64,000 nucleotides of DNA from Lysobacterales bacterium (lineage in GTDB: Bacteria > Pseudomonadota > Gammaproteobacteria > Xanthomonadales > SZUA-36). Numbering within the stretch: position 1 is the stretch's first letter; each line of letters begins with the position of its first letter. Below the pieces are notes generated by a model. The model worked only from the letters and a program-made list of their open reading frames with translations, was not told the origin of the DNA and ran no database searches. Made by a program: the position numbers and the translations under genes. The stretch lies in assembly GCA_021648125.1 (NCBI GenBank), contig JAKITK010000007.1, positions 1 to 64,000 on the forward strand, read 5' to 3'. Below, piece by piece: positions 45,292 through 55,047 of this stretch.

Positions 45292-46248
45292 ATGAGCAGA
45301 CACACCACCACAGGCAACTGGAAACTAGGACTGATACTGGCTTCAACCACAATGGTGGCCTGGTCGACGCTGGCTCCTGCCTTAAAGGTTGCGCTCGAAG
45401 TCCTCGACCCAATTACTCTTACCTGGGTGCGTTTTCTGATCGCCAGCCTAATTTCAGTTATATTTTTACTCTCCAGAAAAAAATATCGTAGCGAATTACT
45501 TAAGCTTAAAAAATCCTCTTGGGGTTTGTTGATTTTGGCATCGGTTATGCTGATTGGCAACTATGTGCTGTATCTTATCGGCTTGGAGAAAACCACCCCG
45601 GCTAATGCCCAGGTCATCATCCAACTAGCCCCCGCCCTGCTGGCAATGGGCGGCATCATGCTGTTTCACGAGCACTATAATCGTTGGCAGTGGTTAGGGT
45701 TTTTTACGCTACTTTCCGGCCTGCTGCTGTTTTTTAGTGACCAACTAAAAGTAATGGCTGATAACATTTCCAGCTATCAAACCGGTATTTTACTTATTGT
45801 CGGCGCAGCCATTGTCTGGTCGGTGTACGCGCTTGCGCAAAAACAACTGCTGCGAGATTTATCCTCAGTATCAGCAATGACATTTATGTATATTTTTGCC
45901 ACTATAGTGCTACTGCCAGTCAGTGAACCAGCAACATTACTCACGCTCGACAGCCTGCATTGGTGGGTGGTAGGGTTTTGTGCGCTGAATACTTTGGTAG
46001 CCTACGGTGCATTTGCGGAAGCGATGAACCATTGGGAGGCCTCGAGAGTCAGTGCCATTGTCTCGTTAACACCGCTGGGCACTATTTTAACAGCAGCCAT
46101 AATTCATCACTACTGGCCGCAACTGATGGGCGCAGAAAAAATTGATTTCCTCGGCTGGATGGGAACTTTCATGGTCATTTTCGGCTCTGTATTAACGGCT
46201 CTGTGCGGAAACCGTCACCGCCCTGTACCCACACCATCTACCGATTAG
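45292..46248 (+). CDS. EamA/DMT-family transporter
   Basis: A 318-residue inner-membrane protein with ten predicted helices in two EamA repeats. T-M-V-A-W-S-T-L-A-P near residue 20 and P-A-N-A-Q-V-I-I-Q-L-A-P-A-L-L-A near 105 are the typical DMT features. Likely exports a metabolite; substrate unknown. A small gene follows after 18 nt on the same strand. Confidence 0.85.
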   Translation: MSRHTTTGNWKLGLILASTTMVAWSTLAPALKVALEVLDPITLTWVRFLIASLISVIFLLSRKKYRSELLKLKKSSWGLLILASVMLIGNYVLYLIGLEKTTPANAQVIIQLAPALLAMGGIMLFHEHYNRWQWLGFFTLLSGLLLFFSDQLKVMADNISSYQTGILLIVGAAIVWSVYALAQKQLLRDLSSVSAMTFMYIFATIVLLPVSEPATLLTLDSLHWWVVGFCALNTLVAYGAFAEAMNHWEASRVSAIVSLTPLGTILTAAIIHHYWPQLMGAEKIDFLGWMGTFMVIFGSVLTALCGNRHRPVPTPSTD

Positions 46249-46266
46249 CCCACGAAGGATAAAAGC

Positions 46267-46476
46267 ATGAGTAATAAAACTTACAATTTACAAGGCTATA
46301 CTCTGGTTATTGATAAAATTCAGTTTGTGACGGCGTTATTTGCAGCCGATGACAACGAAGGGGTGCAATTTAATATTGGCTTTGGTGGCGATACACGAAT
46401 TGTTGCGAAATTCCCGAATCGGGCAGATGCTACTCTGGCTCGCGAATTACTAGTAAAAGCACTGAACCAGAAATAA
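46267..46476 (+). CDS. Small conserved-looking protein, 69 residues
   Basis: A 69-residue soluble protein with no signal or TM. A likely AAGGA site precedes its ATG. A mixed alpha/beta pattern is visible (T-L-V-I-D-K-I-Q-F-V-T-A-L and A-T-L-A-R-E-L-L-V-K-A-L). I do not recognise it. It starts 18 nt after the EamA stop, so it is probably co-transcribed. Confidence 0.5.
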   Translation: MSNKTYNLQGYTLVIDKIQFVTALFAADDNEGVQFNIGFGGDTRIVAKFPNRADATLARELLVKALNQK

Positions 46477-46537
46477 CTCAAAACCCCGTCAGCAACAAAA
46501 CGGTTTGCTTAGAATAGCTGTTTTATTTGATAAAAAT

Positions 46538-46720
46538 TATTCTCTCGCAGAGGCGCAAAGATCGCCAAGAAGATCAAAAGATAATAAATTCGAAAGAACC
46601 AATCCATCGACCCAAAAATTTTAATAGTTATTACTCTTTCTCTGCGATCTTTGCGCCCCTGCGAGGACACCTTGTTTTTTCTTGGGTTTTTCCTCTACGA
46701 TCTTTACGCCTCTGCAAGAG
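46538..46720. repeat. Dispersed GCGCAAAGATCGC repeat cluster
   Basis: TTCTCTCGCAGAGGCGCAAAGATCGCCAAG at 46538-46569 faces two inverted copies (TCTGCGATCTTTGCGCCCCTGCGAGG at 46641-46666 and a weaker one at 46692-46720). A fourth lies at 50917-50946. The 280-nt region 46477-46757 contains no gene I can support. Confidence 0.6.
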
Positions 46721-46757
46721 CATTTGTTACTTTTCCCGGCACTACCCCTGATAAAAC

Positions 46758-49385
46758 TCAGGCCAGTGCTTTGCTGACGATTTCGTAAACATCCGGGGAT
46801 AAACCTTTAACTGCGGCTATCCTTTGAAGCTCGGCTTTCATTAAAGTCTGACGACCGGAATCAAAACGTTTCCAACGGTTAAAGGCTGCTGCCATACGTG
46901 CTGCAATCTGCGGGTTGATAATATTGAGTTTGATCACCTGATCGGCAAACAAGCGGTATCCCCGCCCATCAGCACTGTGAAAACCCACCGGATTGGCCAT
47001 TGCAAAACTCGCCAGCAAGGCGCGCACCTTGTTCGGGTTATTCAATGAAAATGCCGGGTGTTGTAATAACTCTGTAACCACATCTGCCGTGTCGGCTGAA
47101 GCAGTAGTCGCCTGAAGGGCAAACCACTTGTCCATTACCAGCGCCTCCGACTGCCAGCGGGCGGCAAACTTTGCCAACGTAACGGCGGCGGGTTCAGCTT
47201 GGGAGTGGACCAGCAGGGTAAGCGCTGCCATGGTGTCCGTCATATTATCCGCAGCAGCCAGTTGGGCTTCGACAAGCGCAAGCTCACCGGCTGCAGATAA
47301 GTACGCCAAGCAACGATTTTTTAAGGCTCGGCGACCAATTGCGGCAGCATCTTTTGAATAAATCGCTGCATCATTTAATGCCGCGTAACGCGCACGAAAA
47401 TCATCTGCAAGCGCTAGGCCTAGCTGTGTCATTACGCTACAGCGTGCGGCATGAATGGCATCCACATCCACCGTTTCCATCTGCTCGGCTATATAATCTT
47501 CGCCCGGCAAGGTCAATGCTTCAGCTACCAATGCCGGATCAAGTCCTGGATTCTCTAGCAATGCAGAAAAAGCATTAATAAGCGCTGTATCAACAGATTG
47601 CGATGGAGTTTTAATTTGCTGATTAATCACCTTTAACGCGAGCCGCACTGAAGATTCCCAACGCACAAAATCATCGCTGTCATGTGCCATTAACAATGCC
47701 AAATCGGCTGTAGTGTAGTCATATTTCAGCTTTACTGGAGCTGAAAATCCTCGCAGTAATGAGGGTACAGGGACTTCATCAACATGGGTAAACACAAAAG
47801 TTTTTTCGGCACAATCCAGTAACAACAAAGCTTCTTTGGTGACTGCTTCATGAGCGTTGAAACGCAAATCCATTGTCTCACCGGAGGCTGCCAGCAGACC
47901 CATTCGAACCGGAATAAGTAGTGCCTGCTTTTGTGCCTGATCGGCGGTGGTCGGTGTTGTCTGGCTCAGAGTGAGTCGATACTCACGCTTATCCGCGTGG
48001 TACAAACCAGTGGCCGTAATCTCCGGTGTACCGGACTGGGAATACCAGCGAGAGAACAATTTCAGATCGTAATTATTGGCATCACTCATCGCCGCAAGAA
48101 AATCATCACAACTTACCGCCGCGCCATCATGGCGTTCAAAATACAGATCCATACCCCGGCGAAAACCCGCTTTACCGAGCAAGGTTTCATACATGCGAAT
48201 AATTTGCGCACCTTTCTCATAGACCGTCTTGGTATAAAAATTATTGATTTCGATATATTGATCAGGACGGATTGGATGTGCCATTGGGCCTGCATCTTCC
48301 GGGTATTGCAGCGCGCGTAGGCCGCGGACCTCTTCTATTAGCTTTACCGAACGGGATTGCATATCGGAAGAAAACTCCTGATCACGATAAACCGTCAAAC
48401 CCTCTTTTAATGTCAGCTGAAACCAGTCCTGGCAGGTGACCCGATTACCCGTCCAATTATGAAAATATTCATGTGCAATTACGCCTTCAACCCCCTGAAA
48501 ATCGAAATCTGTAGCCGTCTCCGGTATTGCCAACACATATTTTGTATTGAAAACATTCAGACCTTTGTTTTCCATCGCACCCATATTGAAATCATTAGTG
48601 GCGACGATATTGTAGTGATCGAGATCATATTCCAGACCGTAAGTCTGCTCGTCCCATTGCATGGATTTGACCAGTGACTGCATGGCGTGATCACATTTCT
48701 CGATATTTTCCTTCTCCACATACACCCGCAGGCTTACTTTACGACCGCTGGCAGTAGTGAAATAATCCTGAATATAGTCTAGCTCGCCAGCGACTAGCGC
48801 AAACAGGTAAGCGGGCTTGGGGTGTGGATCTTGCCAAACAACCCGATGGCGACCATCAGCCAGATCTTCTGTTGCCAGCGGATTACCATTGGACAGCAGC
48901 ACCGGAAACTTAGCTTTGTCCGCGCTGATGGAAACATGAAAAGTTGCCATCACATCCGGACGATCTGGATACCAGGTGATTTTGCGGAACCCCTCGGCCT
49001 CACATTGGGTTAACAGGAAATCACTGGATTGGTACAGCCCTTCAAGGGCGGTATTAGCTGCAGGATTAATAATAACTTCAGTTTCCAGCAAAAAATGTTC
49101 CGGTAGATTGGCAATACGCAACTGCTCGCCTACTATTGTGTAGTCCTCCTTAGCCAACAAACGACCATCAACTCGGATGGCTATTGTTTCCAGTTGTTTG
49201 CCATCTAATATCAGAGTATCACCCTCAACCAGCGAGTTTTTTTCAAACTGCAAGCGCGAGAGTACCCGGGTCTGGTGGAAATCAATATCAAAATCCAGAT
49301 CAACATGTTTTACCCAAAAATTCGGCTGGGTATAGTCTTTGCGGTAGATAATATTAGGCTGGGATTCTGTATGTGACTGCTGCAT
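46758..49385 (-). CDS. pepN: Aminopeptidase N
   Basis: About 875 residues from ATG 49385 (an in-frame ATG at 49490 would add 35 residues with no match to the family). It is a cytoplasmic M1 zinc aminopeptidase. G-A-M-E-N-K-G-L lies near 258, V-I-A-H-E-Y-F-H-N-W-T-G-N-R near 290 is the HExxH zinc site, and E-G-L-T-V-Y-R-D-Q-E gives the third ligand. Length is normal. It is divergent from the PLP dehydratase gene with 42 nt between. Confidence 0.95.
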   Translation of the reverse strand: MQQSHTESQPNIIYRKDYTQPNFWVKHVDLDFDIDFHQTRVLSRLQFEKNSLVEGDTLILDGKQLETIAIRVDGRLLAKEDYTIVGEQLRIANLPEHFLLETEVIINPAANTALEGLYQSSDFLLTQCEAEGFRKITWYPDRPDVMATFHVSISADKAKFPVLLSNGNPLATEDLADGRHRVVWQDPHPKPAYLFALVAGELDYIQDYFTTASGRKVSLRVYVEKENIEKCDHAMQSLVKSMQWDEQTYGLEYDLDHYNIVATNDFNMGAMENKGLNVFNTKYVLAIPETATDFDFQGVEGVIAHEYFHNWTGNRVTCQDWFQLTLKEGLTVYRDQEFSSDMQSRSVKLIEEVRGLRALQYPEDAGPMAHPIRPDQYIEINNFYTKTVYEKGAQIIRMYETLLGKAGFRRGMDLYFERHDGAAVSCDDFLAAMSDANNYDLKLFSRWYSQSGTPEITATGLYHADKREYRLTLSQTTPTTADQAQKQALLIPVRMGLLAASGETMDLRFNAHEAVTKEALLLLDCAEKTFVFTHVDEVPVPSLLRGFSAPVKLKYDYTTADLALLMAHDSDDFVRWESSVRLALKVINQQIKTPSQSVDTALINAFSALLENPGLDPALVAEALTLPGEDYIAEQMETVDVDAIHAARCSVMTQLGLALADDFRARYAALNDAAIYSKDAAAIGRRALKNRCLAYLSAAGELALVEAQLAAADNMTDTMAALTLLVHSQAEPAAVTLAKFAARWQSEALVMDKWFALQATTASADTADVVTELLQHPAFSLNNPNKVRALLASFAMANPVGFHSADGRGYRLFADQVIKLNIINPQIAARMAAAFNRWKRFDSGRQTLMKAELQRIAAVKGLSPDVYEIVSKALA

Positions 49386-49427
49386 TAAAAACTCACTGAC
49401 TGTGGGAAAGGAGGGTATTATAAACCG

Positions 49428-50408
49428 ATGACTGATGCGCGCCGAGATTCTATTCAAGAAATTACTCAAGCATTGTTGCTTGCGGCTCAAAAACGGCTGT
49501 CTCAGGTTATTTCCACAGTCCCGCTTTTACAAAACACACCACTGGACCAAATATTTGATTGCCAGTTGTTTATTCAGTGTGAAAATCTGCAACCAACCGG
49601 CTCGTTTAAATATCGCGGCGCCAGCAATGCGATTCTGGGGATGCTGGAATCCGCTCAGCTTAACACCAGCGTGAACTCAGGAGTATGTACCCATTCTTCC
49701 GGAAATCACGGCAGAGCTTTGGCAAGAGCAGCCCGACTAAACGGTTTATCTGCAGATATCGTAGTACCGCATAATGCAGTTACCAGTAAACTGGAGGCCA
49801 TGCGAGCTGAGGGTGCAAACATACATTTATGTGAGCCCACCCAGACCGCCCGTGAAGCGGGATTGCAGGCGCTGGTGGAAAAGGGTTTAATCGCAATTCC
49901 ACCTTATGACCATCCGCTGGTAATTGCAGGACAGGGAACCTGGGCGCTGGAAATACTAAATCAGGTGGAAAACCTGGACATGTTATTGATCCCCGTGGGC
50001 GGCGGGGGATTAGCCGCAGGAACTATTCTTGCCAGGAACCTGATGCAACAAGCTCAAACTAAAACACCGCTAGTGATAGGTGCTGAGCCTAAACAGGCAG
50101 ACGATTGCTGGCGATCTTTACAGCAGGGTCAGCGAGTGAAAAAACATTACCCGGATACGGTCGCCGATGGTTTGCGGGCTCTGGTCGGCAAGCTAACTTT
50201 CCCCATTATTCAGGCCGGTATTACCGATGTTCTTCGGGTTACAGAAGCTGGGATAAAAGCAGCCAGAGCGCTAGCCACAGTTCACCTGGGTCAAGCTATA
50301 GAACCTTCATCTGCTACTGTACTGGCTGCAATCGATGAATACCCTGAAGTATTTTCCGGCCGTAAGGTCGGGCTTATTTTAACCGGAGGCAATATAGCAG
50401 ATGAATAA
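49428..50408 (+). CDS. PLP-dependent threonine dehydratase/serine racemase-like enzyme
   Basis: A 326-residue fold-type II PLP enzyme. The Schiff-base lysine is Lys61 in S-F-K-Y-R-G-A. S-S-G-N-H-G at 90-95 and the PLP phosphate loop G-G-G-G-L (190s) are conserved. It lacks an ACT domain, which suits the serine racemase/threo-hydroxyaspartate dehydratase branch, but the exact substrate is not set by the sequence. The stop overlaps the sixA start by 8 nt. Confidence 0.85.
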   Translation: MTDARRDSIQEITQALLLAAQKRLSQVISTVPLLQNTPLDQIFDCQLFIQCENLQPTGSFKYRGASNAILGMLESAQLNTSVNSGVCTHSSGNHGRALARAARLNGLSADIVVPHNAVTSKLEAMRAEGANIHLCEPTQTAREAGLQALVEKGLIAIPPYDHPLVIAGQGTWALEILNQVENLDMLLIPVGGGGLAAGTILARNLMQQAQTKTPLVIGAEPKQADDCWRSLQQGQRVKKHYPDTVADGLRALVGKLTFPIIQAGITDVLRVTEAGIKAARALATVHLGQAIEPSSATVLAAIDEYPEVFSGRKVGLILTGGNIADE

Positions 50409-50898
50409 ACAACTAATACTATTAAGGCATGCCAAAGCTGCACACCCTAAGCAACCCATGCGGGACTATGATCGCCCGTTAAAATCGTTCGGCTTTGAAC
50501 AAGCCGAGGCCATTGCCGACTGGCTGGAACAAGCCGGCGTAGAACCCGATGTCGTGCTGGTGTCTGCTGCCAAGCGTACCTTGCAAACCATTGAGCCTTG
50601 GCGAAATCGTCACCCGAATACTGTAGTTAAAGAACTGGAATCACTTTACGGTGCCACTACCGGTGAAATTCTGTCACTGGCAGATGCGGAATCCGAGGCC
50701 GGGGTGACTCTTGTGGTCGGACATAACCCGGGAATTGAATTCAGCCTGCACTACCTCGCCGAAGATGATGCCAACCAACAAAGACACCATCAAAGAATGC
50801 GACCCGGGGATTTGGCCTGGCTGCAGCGCCATCCGGATGAGCAGAGCTGGCAACCTGGCAAAGCTGAACTGCTCTGCCGGTATTCAGCTTTGCGCTAG
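50401..50898 (+). CDS. sixA: Phosphohistidine phosphatase SixA
   Basis: A 165-residue histidine phosphatase. L-L-R-H-A-K-A (catalytic His10) opens the protein, and V-V-G-H-N-P-G is the second His motif at about 105. SixA dephosphorylates histidine-phosphotransfer domains such as ArcB and NPr. It overlaps the dehydratase stop by 8 nt, so it is translated with it. Confidence 0.9.
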   Translation: MNKQLILLRHAKAAHPKQPMRDYDRPLKSFGFEQAEAIADWLEQAGVEPDVVLVSAAKRTLQTIEPWRNRHPNTVVKELESLYGATTGEILSLADAESEAGVTLVVGHNPGIEFSLHYLAEDDANQQRHHQRMRPGDLAWLQRHPDEQSWQPGKAELLCRYSALR

Positions 50899-50916
50899 TT
50901 AGAATTAGGATTTATT

Positions 50917-50946
50917 TTTCTCTCGCCAAGCCGCAAAGATCGCTAA
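50917..50946. repeat. Dispersed CGCAAAGATCGC repeat
   Basis: TTTCTCTCGCCAAGCCGCAAAGATCGCTAA matches the cluster at 46538-46569. It follows sixA in a 267-nt region with no gene. Confidence 0.5.
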
Positions 50947-51165
50947 CAAAGAACCCTGTCATGCCGAGCTTGACTCTGCAGCTCCTAACAAATAGAACGG
51001 GGTCGAAATGATGAGCGTAAAAAAAGTTTCGCGCTGAACGAATTTGCAGTTTAATACGATATCTGTATGGTTTCGAGTCTTGCCAATTAACGGCTTTTTC
51101 CGAAAGGCCACTGATACTGGATTAAAAGCTGCCCCCGATGCTTTTATTAGCCATTTTTTATGCAC

Positions 51166-51597
51166 TTACGCTACCTTTTGTGAGTACAAATGCTGTTGGA
51201 ACTCAATGAGTAAAGAACTGATTTCTGCTGCTTCGCCTAATATTTCCTTTGCATCTTCAAGTGAGTGATATTTGTTGGTAAGCAATACGGGTGATTTTTC
51301 TTGAGCAAGCTCTTCCACACCCGATTCAATGTATTTATTCAAGACAAACTCTATAAACTCCTGCTGTCTTTTATTTAAAAAAGCCAATATCGTCGCCTTT
51401 GCTCTGCTTACTCTTTCTTCTCTGGTGATTGGCTTTATGTCACTATTAAAAACATACTCCAAGACATCGTATAGATCATTTTTTTCTGCATCAATTAATT
51501 TTTTCAGAGTATTCAATTCGTCTTTACCAAAGCCAGCCTCGTCCAGTTTTGCCAATATTAACCTAGACTTCAAATAGGCGGTAGATTGATAATAGGG
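51166..51597 (-). pseudogene. HsdR C-terminal remnant (type I restriction subunit R, EcoEI-like)
   Basis: The last roughly 140 residues of an EcoEI-type HsdR C-terminal domain. L-A-K-L-D-E-A-G-F-G-K, D-L-Y-D-V-L-E-Y-V, I-T-R-E-E-R-V-S-R-A-K, Q-Q-E-F-I-E-F-V-L and the final L-L-I-E-F-Q-Q-H-L-Y are the family's end. The remainder of hsdR, and hsdM/hsdS, are absent on both sides; the intact IS630-type transposase begins at 51599, right where the frame is cut. The region upstream of 51597 in this frame reads into IS sequence. Confidence 0.72.
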
Positions 51598-51598
51598 C

Positions 51599-52642
51599 AT
51601 GCAAAAAACAGATGCCAGAAAACACAGTACGGAAGTACAGCAACATAACCGAGAACAGGCGATTCGCCTGCATTTTGAAGGCATGAGTCGGCAAGCTATT
51701 TCTCGAATAGTCGGCATCCATCCTTCGACGCTCGGTTCCTGGATAGCGCTTTATAACAAAGGTGGAATTGAAGCCTTAAAGATCGGTCAGCGGGGGCGAA
51801 AAACAGGTGATGGACGCAGATTAACCGCCGCTCAGGAGAAACGACTAAAGAAGATCATAACAGGCAATTGCCCAGATCAAATGCAGTTACCTTTTGCCTT
51901 ATGGAGTAGTACAGCGATACCTGCATTGATCCAGGATCAGTGGAGAATCAAGCTGTCACAAAGATTGATTAGCCGATATATGAAACGTTGGGGCTATACA
52001 CCACAGAAGGCAGCGAAACGTGCTTATGAGCGGTCAGATACAGCGACCCAAGAATGGCTCACACAAACCTACCCCGAGATCAAAAAGCGCGCCATTTGTC
52101 ACCAAGCCGAGATATTTTGGGGTGATGAAACCGGGGTTAGCAACCAATGCCAGCATGTTCGTGGATATGCACCCAAAGACCAAACCCCAACGATTAAAAT
52201 ACAGTCGAAGCGGTTAGGAACCAACTTAATTTCTGCCGTAAATAACCAAGGCAAGTTACGCTTTATGATGTATCGAGAAACCATGACAAGCCAAGTTCTG
52301 ATTCGTTTTATGAAGCGATTGATCAAAGACTCTTCCCATAAGGTATTCCTAATTTTAGATAATTTAGGGGTACATCATGCGAAGATGGTTAAAGCGTGGC
52401 TGGATGAAAATAGCGATTATATTGAAGTTTTTCACCTGCCCTCTTATTCGCCAGAAATGAACCCTGATGAGTACCTCAATTGCGACTTAAAACAAGGCAT
52501 TCGCGCCTCCTCCCCTGCGCGCACACAAATTCAACTTGAGAAGAAGGTACTGGGTCATATGAGAAAAATTCAAGCGTTACCTCAACGTGTGATTAGTTAT
52601 TTTTCACACCCAGCTATTCGGTACGCTGCGGCGGGTATTTGA
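51599..52642 (+). CDS. IS630-family transposase
   Basis: A 347-residue DDE transposase, apparently intact. N-terminal HTH domain (S-R-Q-A-I-S-R-I-V-G-I-H-P-S-T-L at about 28-43), then W-G-D-E-T-G (first Asp), L-D-N-L-G-V-H-H (second Asp) and S-P-E-M-N-P-D-E (acidic end), the IS630/Tc1-mariner pattern. I could not fix the terminal inverted repeats or the TA duplications. It lies between the HsdR remnant and the small membrane gene. Confidence 0.92.
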   Translation: MQKTDARKHSTEVQQHNREQAIRLHFEGMSRQAISRIVGIHPSTLGSWIALYNKGGIEALKIGQRGRKTGDGRRLTAAQEKRLKKIITGNCPDQMQLPFALWSSTAIPALIQDQWRIKLSQRLISRYMKRWGYTPQKAAKRAYERSDTATQEWLTQTYPEIKKRAICHQAEIFWGDETGVSNQCQHVRGYAPKDQTPTIKIQSKRLGTNLISAVNNQGKLRFMMYRETMTSQVLIRFMKRLIKDSSHKVFLILDNLGVHHAKMVKAWLDENSDYIEVFHLPSYSPEMNPDEYLNCDLKQGIRASSPARTQIQLEKKVLGHMRKIQALPQRVISYFSHPAIRYAAAGI

Positions 52643-52879
52643 GGGCTGGGTTAATAGCATCGGTAATTCCTCATCTTGGATGCACAGCGCCTAAATAACT
52701 GTCGGGCGGAAATGGTGAAATATTTGTGTATTTCTACAAAAATTATGACGGACTTACCCGTCCATATTGGTTTTTTTATTATGTTTCTTCATTTTCTCTT
52801 TCAAAGTATTTCCACCCCTTACTTATACAAAAAGATAGCGCAATAGAATATAAAAAAGCTACTAAATAGTAGCCAGTTC

Positions 52880-53080
52880 CTAGTTTTTCACCACCACCAA
52901 TTCAAAAACAAAAGTTGCCGGGTAGAAAAATATTGCAAGAAAGATAAATGCAGTACTTGTGTGCGAGGTATACCAAAAATCATTACCTTCGCTCATAATG
53001 GTGAACCCATTTGGAATAAAAGCTATTCCCCAGAAGAGTAAAAATAAAATTATAGGTAACGCCACAATATATTTTTTCAT
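52880..53080 (-). CDS. Small two-TM membrane protein
   Basis: A 66-residue protein with two hydrophobic segments (5-24 and 43-60). No family recognised. It stands 24 nt downstream of the MacB-like permease, on the same strand, and could belong to that operon. The gap 52643-52879 holds no gene I can support. Confidence 0.45.
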   Translation of the reverse strand: MKKYIVALPIILFLLFWGIAFIPNGFTIMSEGNDFWYTSHTSTAFIFLAIFFYPATFVFELVVVKN

Positions 53081-53104
53081 AAGCCTAATGATTACCGGTA
53101 GTTT

Positions 53105-54337
53105 TTACTCATAGCGCAGCGCATCAATCGGGTCTAACTGGGACGCTTTAGCGGCTGGTATTATTCCAAAAATAACACCTACAGCTGCACAAAAACCAAA
53201 GCTTAACAATACTGCCCACAGCGGTACGAATGCAGGCGGGAATCCGGGCAGCATAGCTGCCACCAAGGCCCCTGCACCGTAGCCAAGGGCGACACCTACC
53301 AGGCCGCCAATTAGAGATAGTAAGAGAGCTTCGATTAGAAACTGCAGTAAGATATTGTTACGGGTGGCTCCCAAAGCCTTTAGAATGCCAATTTCACGGG
53401 TTCTTTCGGTCACTGATACCAGCATGATATTCATTATGCCAATGCCGCCAACCAACAGGGAAATACCTACAATACCAGCCGATACTGCTGTCACGGTATT
53501 AATTACTGCATTAAAGGATTCTGTTAATTGCTCAGCTGTTTGCACTTTGAAGTCATCGGGCTGGCCGGCTTTGAGCTTGTGTTGTATGCGAAGTACCCGG
53601 CGAATTCTGGATTTAACTTCTTCCATGCGGTTCATATCTTCAACCAGCAATTGCACTTGAATATCCAGATCTCGACGGGTGTTGCCTATGATGCGCCTTG
53701 CGGTAGCATAAGGTAGGAGGACATAGTTATCTTGTGAAAAGCCTAATATTTCGCCGCGCTTTTCGATCACTCCTATGATCTTGCACCAGTTGTTACCGAT
53801 GAGGAAAAATTCGCCAATCGGGTCTTTTGGTAGTTCTAGATTTTCGATGATGTCTACGCCAATAGCACAGACCAGGCGTCGCCTGTTTTCATCATCCCGG
53901 GTGAAAAATCGTCCTGATTGCGGATAAATACCATTGACTTTCAGGTAACTTGGGCCAATCCCCATGATATTAGAAGTTGCGGACTGCGCACGGTAACTAA
54001 TGCCTCCCCGGCTGCCGGTGTTAGCATATAACACTGGGGTGACATGGGAGATTCCATCAACCTGTCGCACAATCGCGCGCATGTCAGAATCTTGCAGTTT
54101 TGAATATTTACCCTGCATCGCCTGTTTGAACGGGGTGTGTGAACGAACGGTCAAGGAATTACTACCAAGGCCTGCAAACTGCGCGTTAATCGATTCTGAC
54201 ATACCTTGCACAATGGAGACCACAGCGATAACTGAAGTTACACCGATAATAATACCCAGCGAAGTAAGTAAGGATCTGAAGCCATGAGCACGAATCGATT
54301 CCAGTGCTGAGCGCAGGCTTTCCAGAAATGTATTCAT
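53105..54337 (-). CDS. MacB/FtsX-type ABC transporter permease
   Basis: A 410-residue inner-membrane permease. An N-terminal TM ([16 protein letters not shown]) is followed by a large periplasmic domain of about 220 residues and three C-terminal TMs starting [11 protein letters not shown] and ending with [11 protein letters not shown]. This is the MacB-like layout, without a fused ATPase; the ATPase is a separate upstream gene overlapping by 4 nt. Substrate unknown: a peptide, lipid or antibiotic. Confidence 0.9.
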   Translation of the reverse strand: MNTFLESLRSALESIRAHGFRSLLTSLGIIIGVTSVIAVVSIVQGMSESINAQFAGLGSNSLTVRSHTPFKQAMQGKYSKLQDSDMRAIVRQVDGISHVTPVLYANTGSRGGISYRAQSATSNIMGIGPSYLKVNGIYPQSGRFFTRDDENRRRLVCAIGVDIIENLELPKDPIGEFFLIGNNWCKIIGVIEKRGEILGFSQDNYVLLPYATARRIIGNTRRDLDIQVQLLVEDMNRMEEVKSRIRRVLRIQHKLKAGQPDDFKVQTAEQLTESFNAVINTVTAVSAGIVGISLLVGGIGIMNIMLVSVTERTREIGILKALGATRNNILLQFLIEALLLSLIGGLVGVALGYGAGALVAAMLPGFPPAFVPLWAVLLSFGFCAAVGVIFGIIPAAKASQLDPIDALRYE

Positions 54338-55047
54338 CGACTTTTCACCTGTTTAGTGTCGCTGGAGACTTTACCGTCTTCAAGACTTATAACCCGGTTA
54401 CAGTGTTTGGCAATATCGGCTTCATGGGTCACCATAATGATGGTTTGCCCTTGATCATGAAGTTCATCAATTAGGCGCATGATTTCACGGCTGGTTTTGC
54501 TATCGAGGTTACCGGTGGGCTCATCTGCCAGCAAAATATCCGGATTTCCTACCAGTGCTCTGGAAATTGCCACGCGCTGTCGCTGGCCTCCGGATAGCTC
54601 GTTTGGTAAATGCCCCATTCGGTCGCCAAGCCCGACTTTTTCTAAAGCCTGGCTGGCGATTTCTTTACGCTCTGCCAGCGGAATGCCTCGATACACCAGC
54701 GGTTGCATAACATTTTTTAAGGCTGTAGCCCGGGACAGTAAATTAAAACTTTGAAATACAAAACCAATTTGACGGTTGCGAACTTTGGCTAATTCATTCT
54801 CACTCATATCACCAACATCGGTGCCGTTGAGGATATAACTGCCTTTGCTGGCTCGGTCCAGACAACCAAAAATATTCATTAGGGTTGATTTTCCGGAACC
54901 GGATGAGCCAACTACGGCGACATATTCATTCTGTTTTATATCTAGGCTAACGCCATCCAGTGCATTAAGCACTTGGTCGCCCATAATATAGGTTCGGTAT
55001 ATATCCCTTAGTTGGATAACTATGGGTTCTGCGGAAGTGGTTGCCAT
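54334..55047 (-). CDS. ABC transporter ATP-binding protein (MacB-type)
   Basis: A 237-residue ATPase. Walker [10 protein letters not shown] near 48-56, signature L-S-G-G-Q-R-Q-R near 147-154, Walker B I-L-L-A-D-E-P near 166-172, and a His-switch V-T-H-E-A. It belongs to the LolD/MacB class that serves tripartite systems. 1-nt overlap with the adaptor stop, 4-nt overlap with the permease start. Confidence 0.95.
   Translation of the reverse strand: MATTSAEPIVIQLRDIYRTYIMGDQVLNALDGVSLDIKQNEYVAVVGSSGSGKSTLMNIFGCLDRASKGSYILNGTDVGDMSENELAKVRNRQIGFVFQSFNLLSRATALKNVMQPLVYRGIPLAERKEIASQALEKVGLGDRMGHLPNELSGGQRQRVAISRALVGNPDILLADEPTGNLDSKTSREIMRLIDELHDQGQTIIMVTHEADIAKHCNRVISLEDGKVSSDTKQVKSR

Noticed and set aside
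46538-46720. Possible CRISPR array
   Set aside because: Repeats are of both orientations with unequal gaps and no uniform spacers; better explained as dispersed repeats.
51570-52680. Terminal inverted repeats of the IS630 element
   Set aside because: I compared the flanks of the transposase gene but found no convincing inverted repeat or TA duplication, so no element boundary is given.
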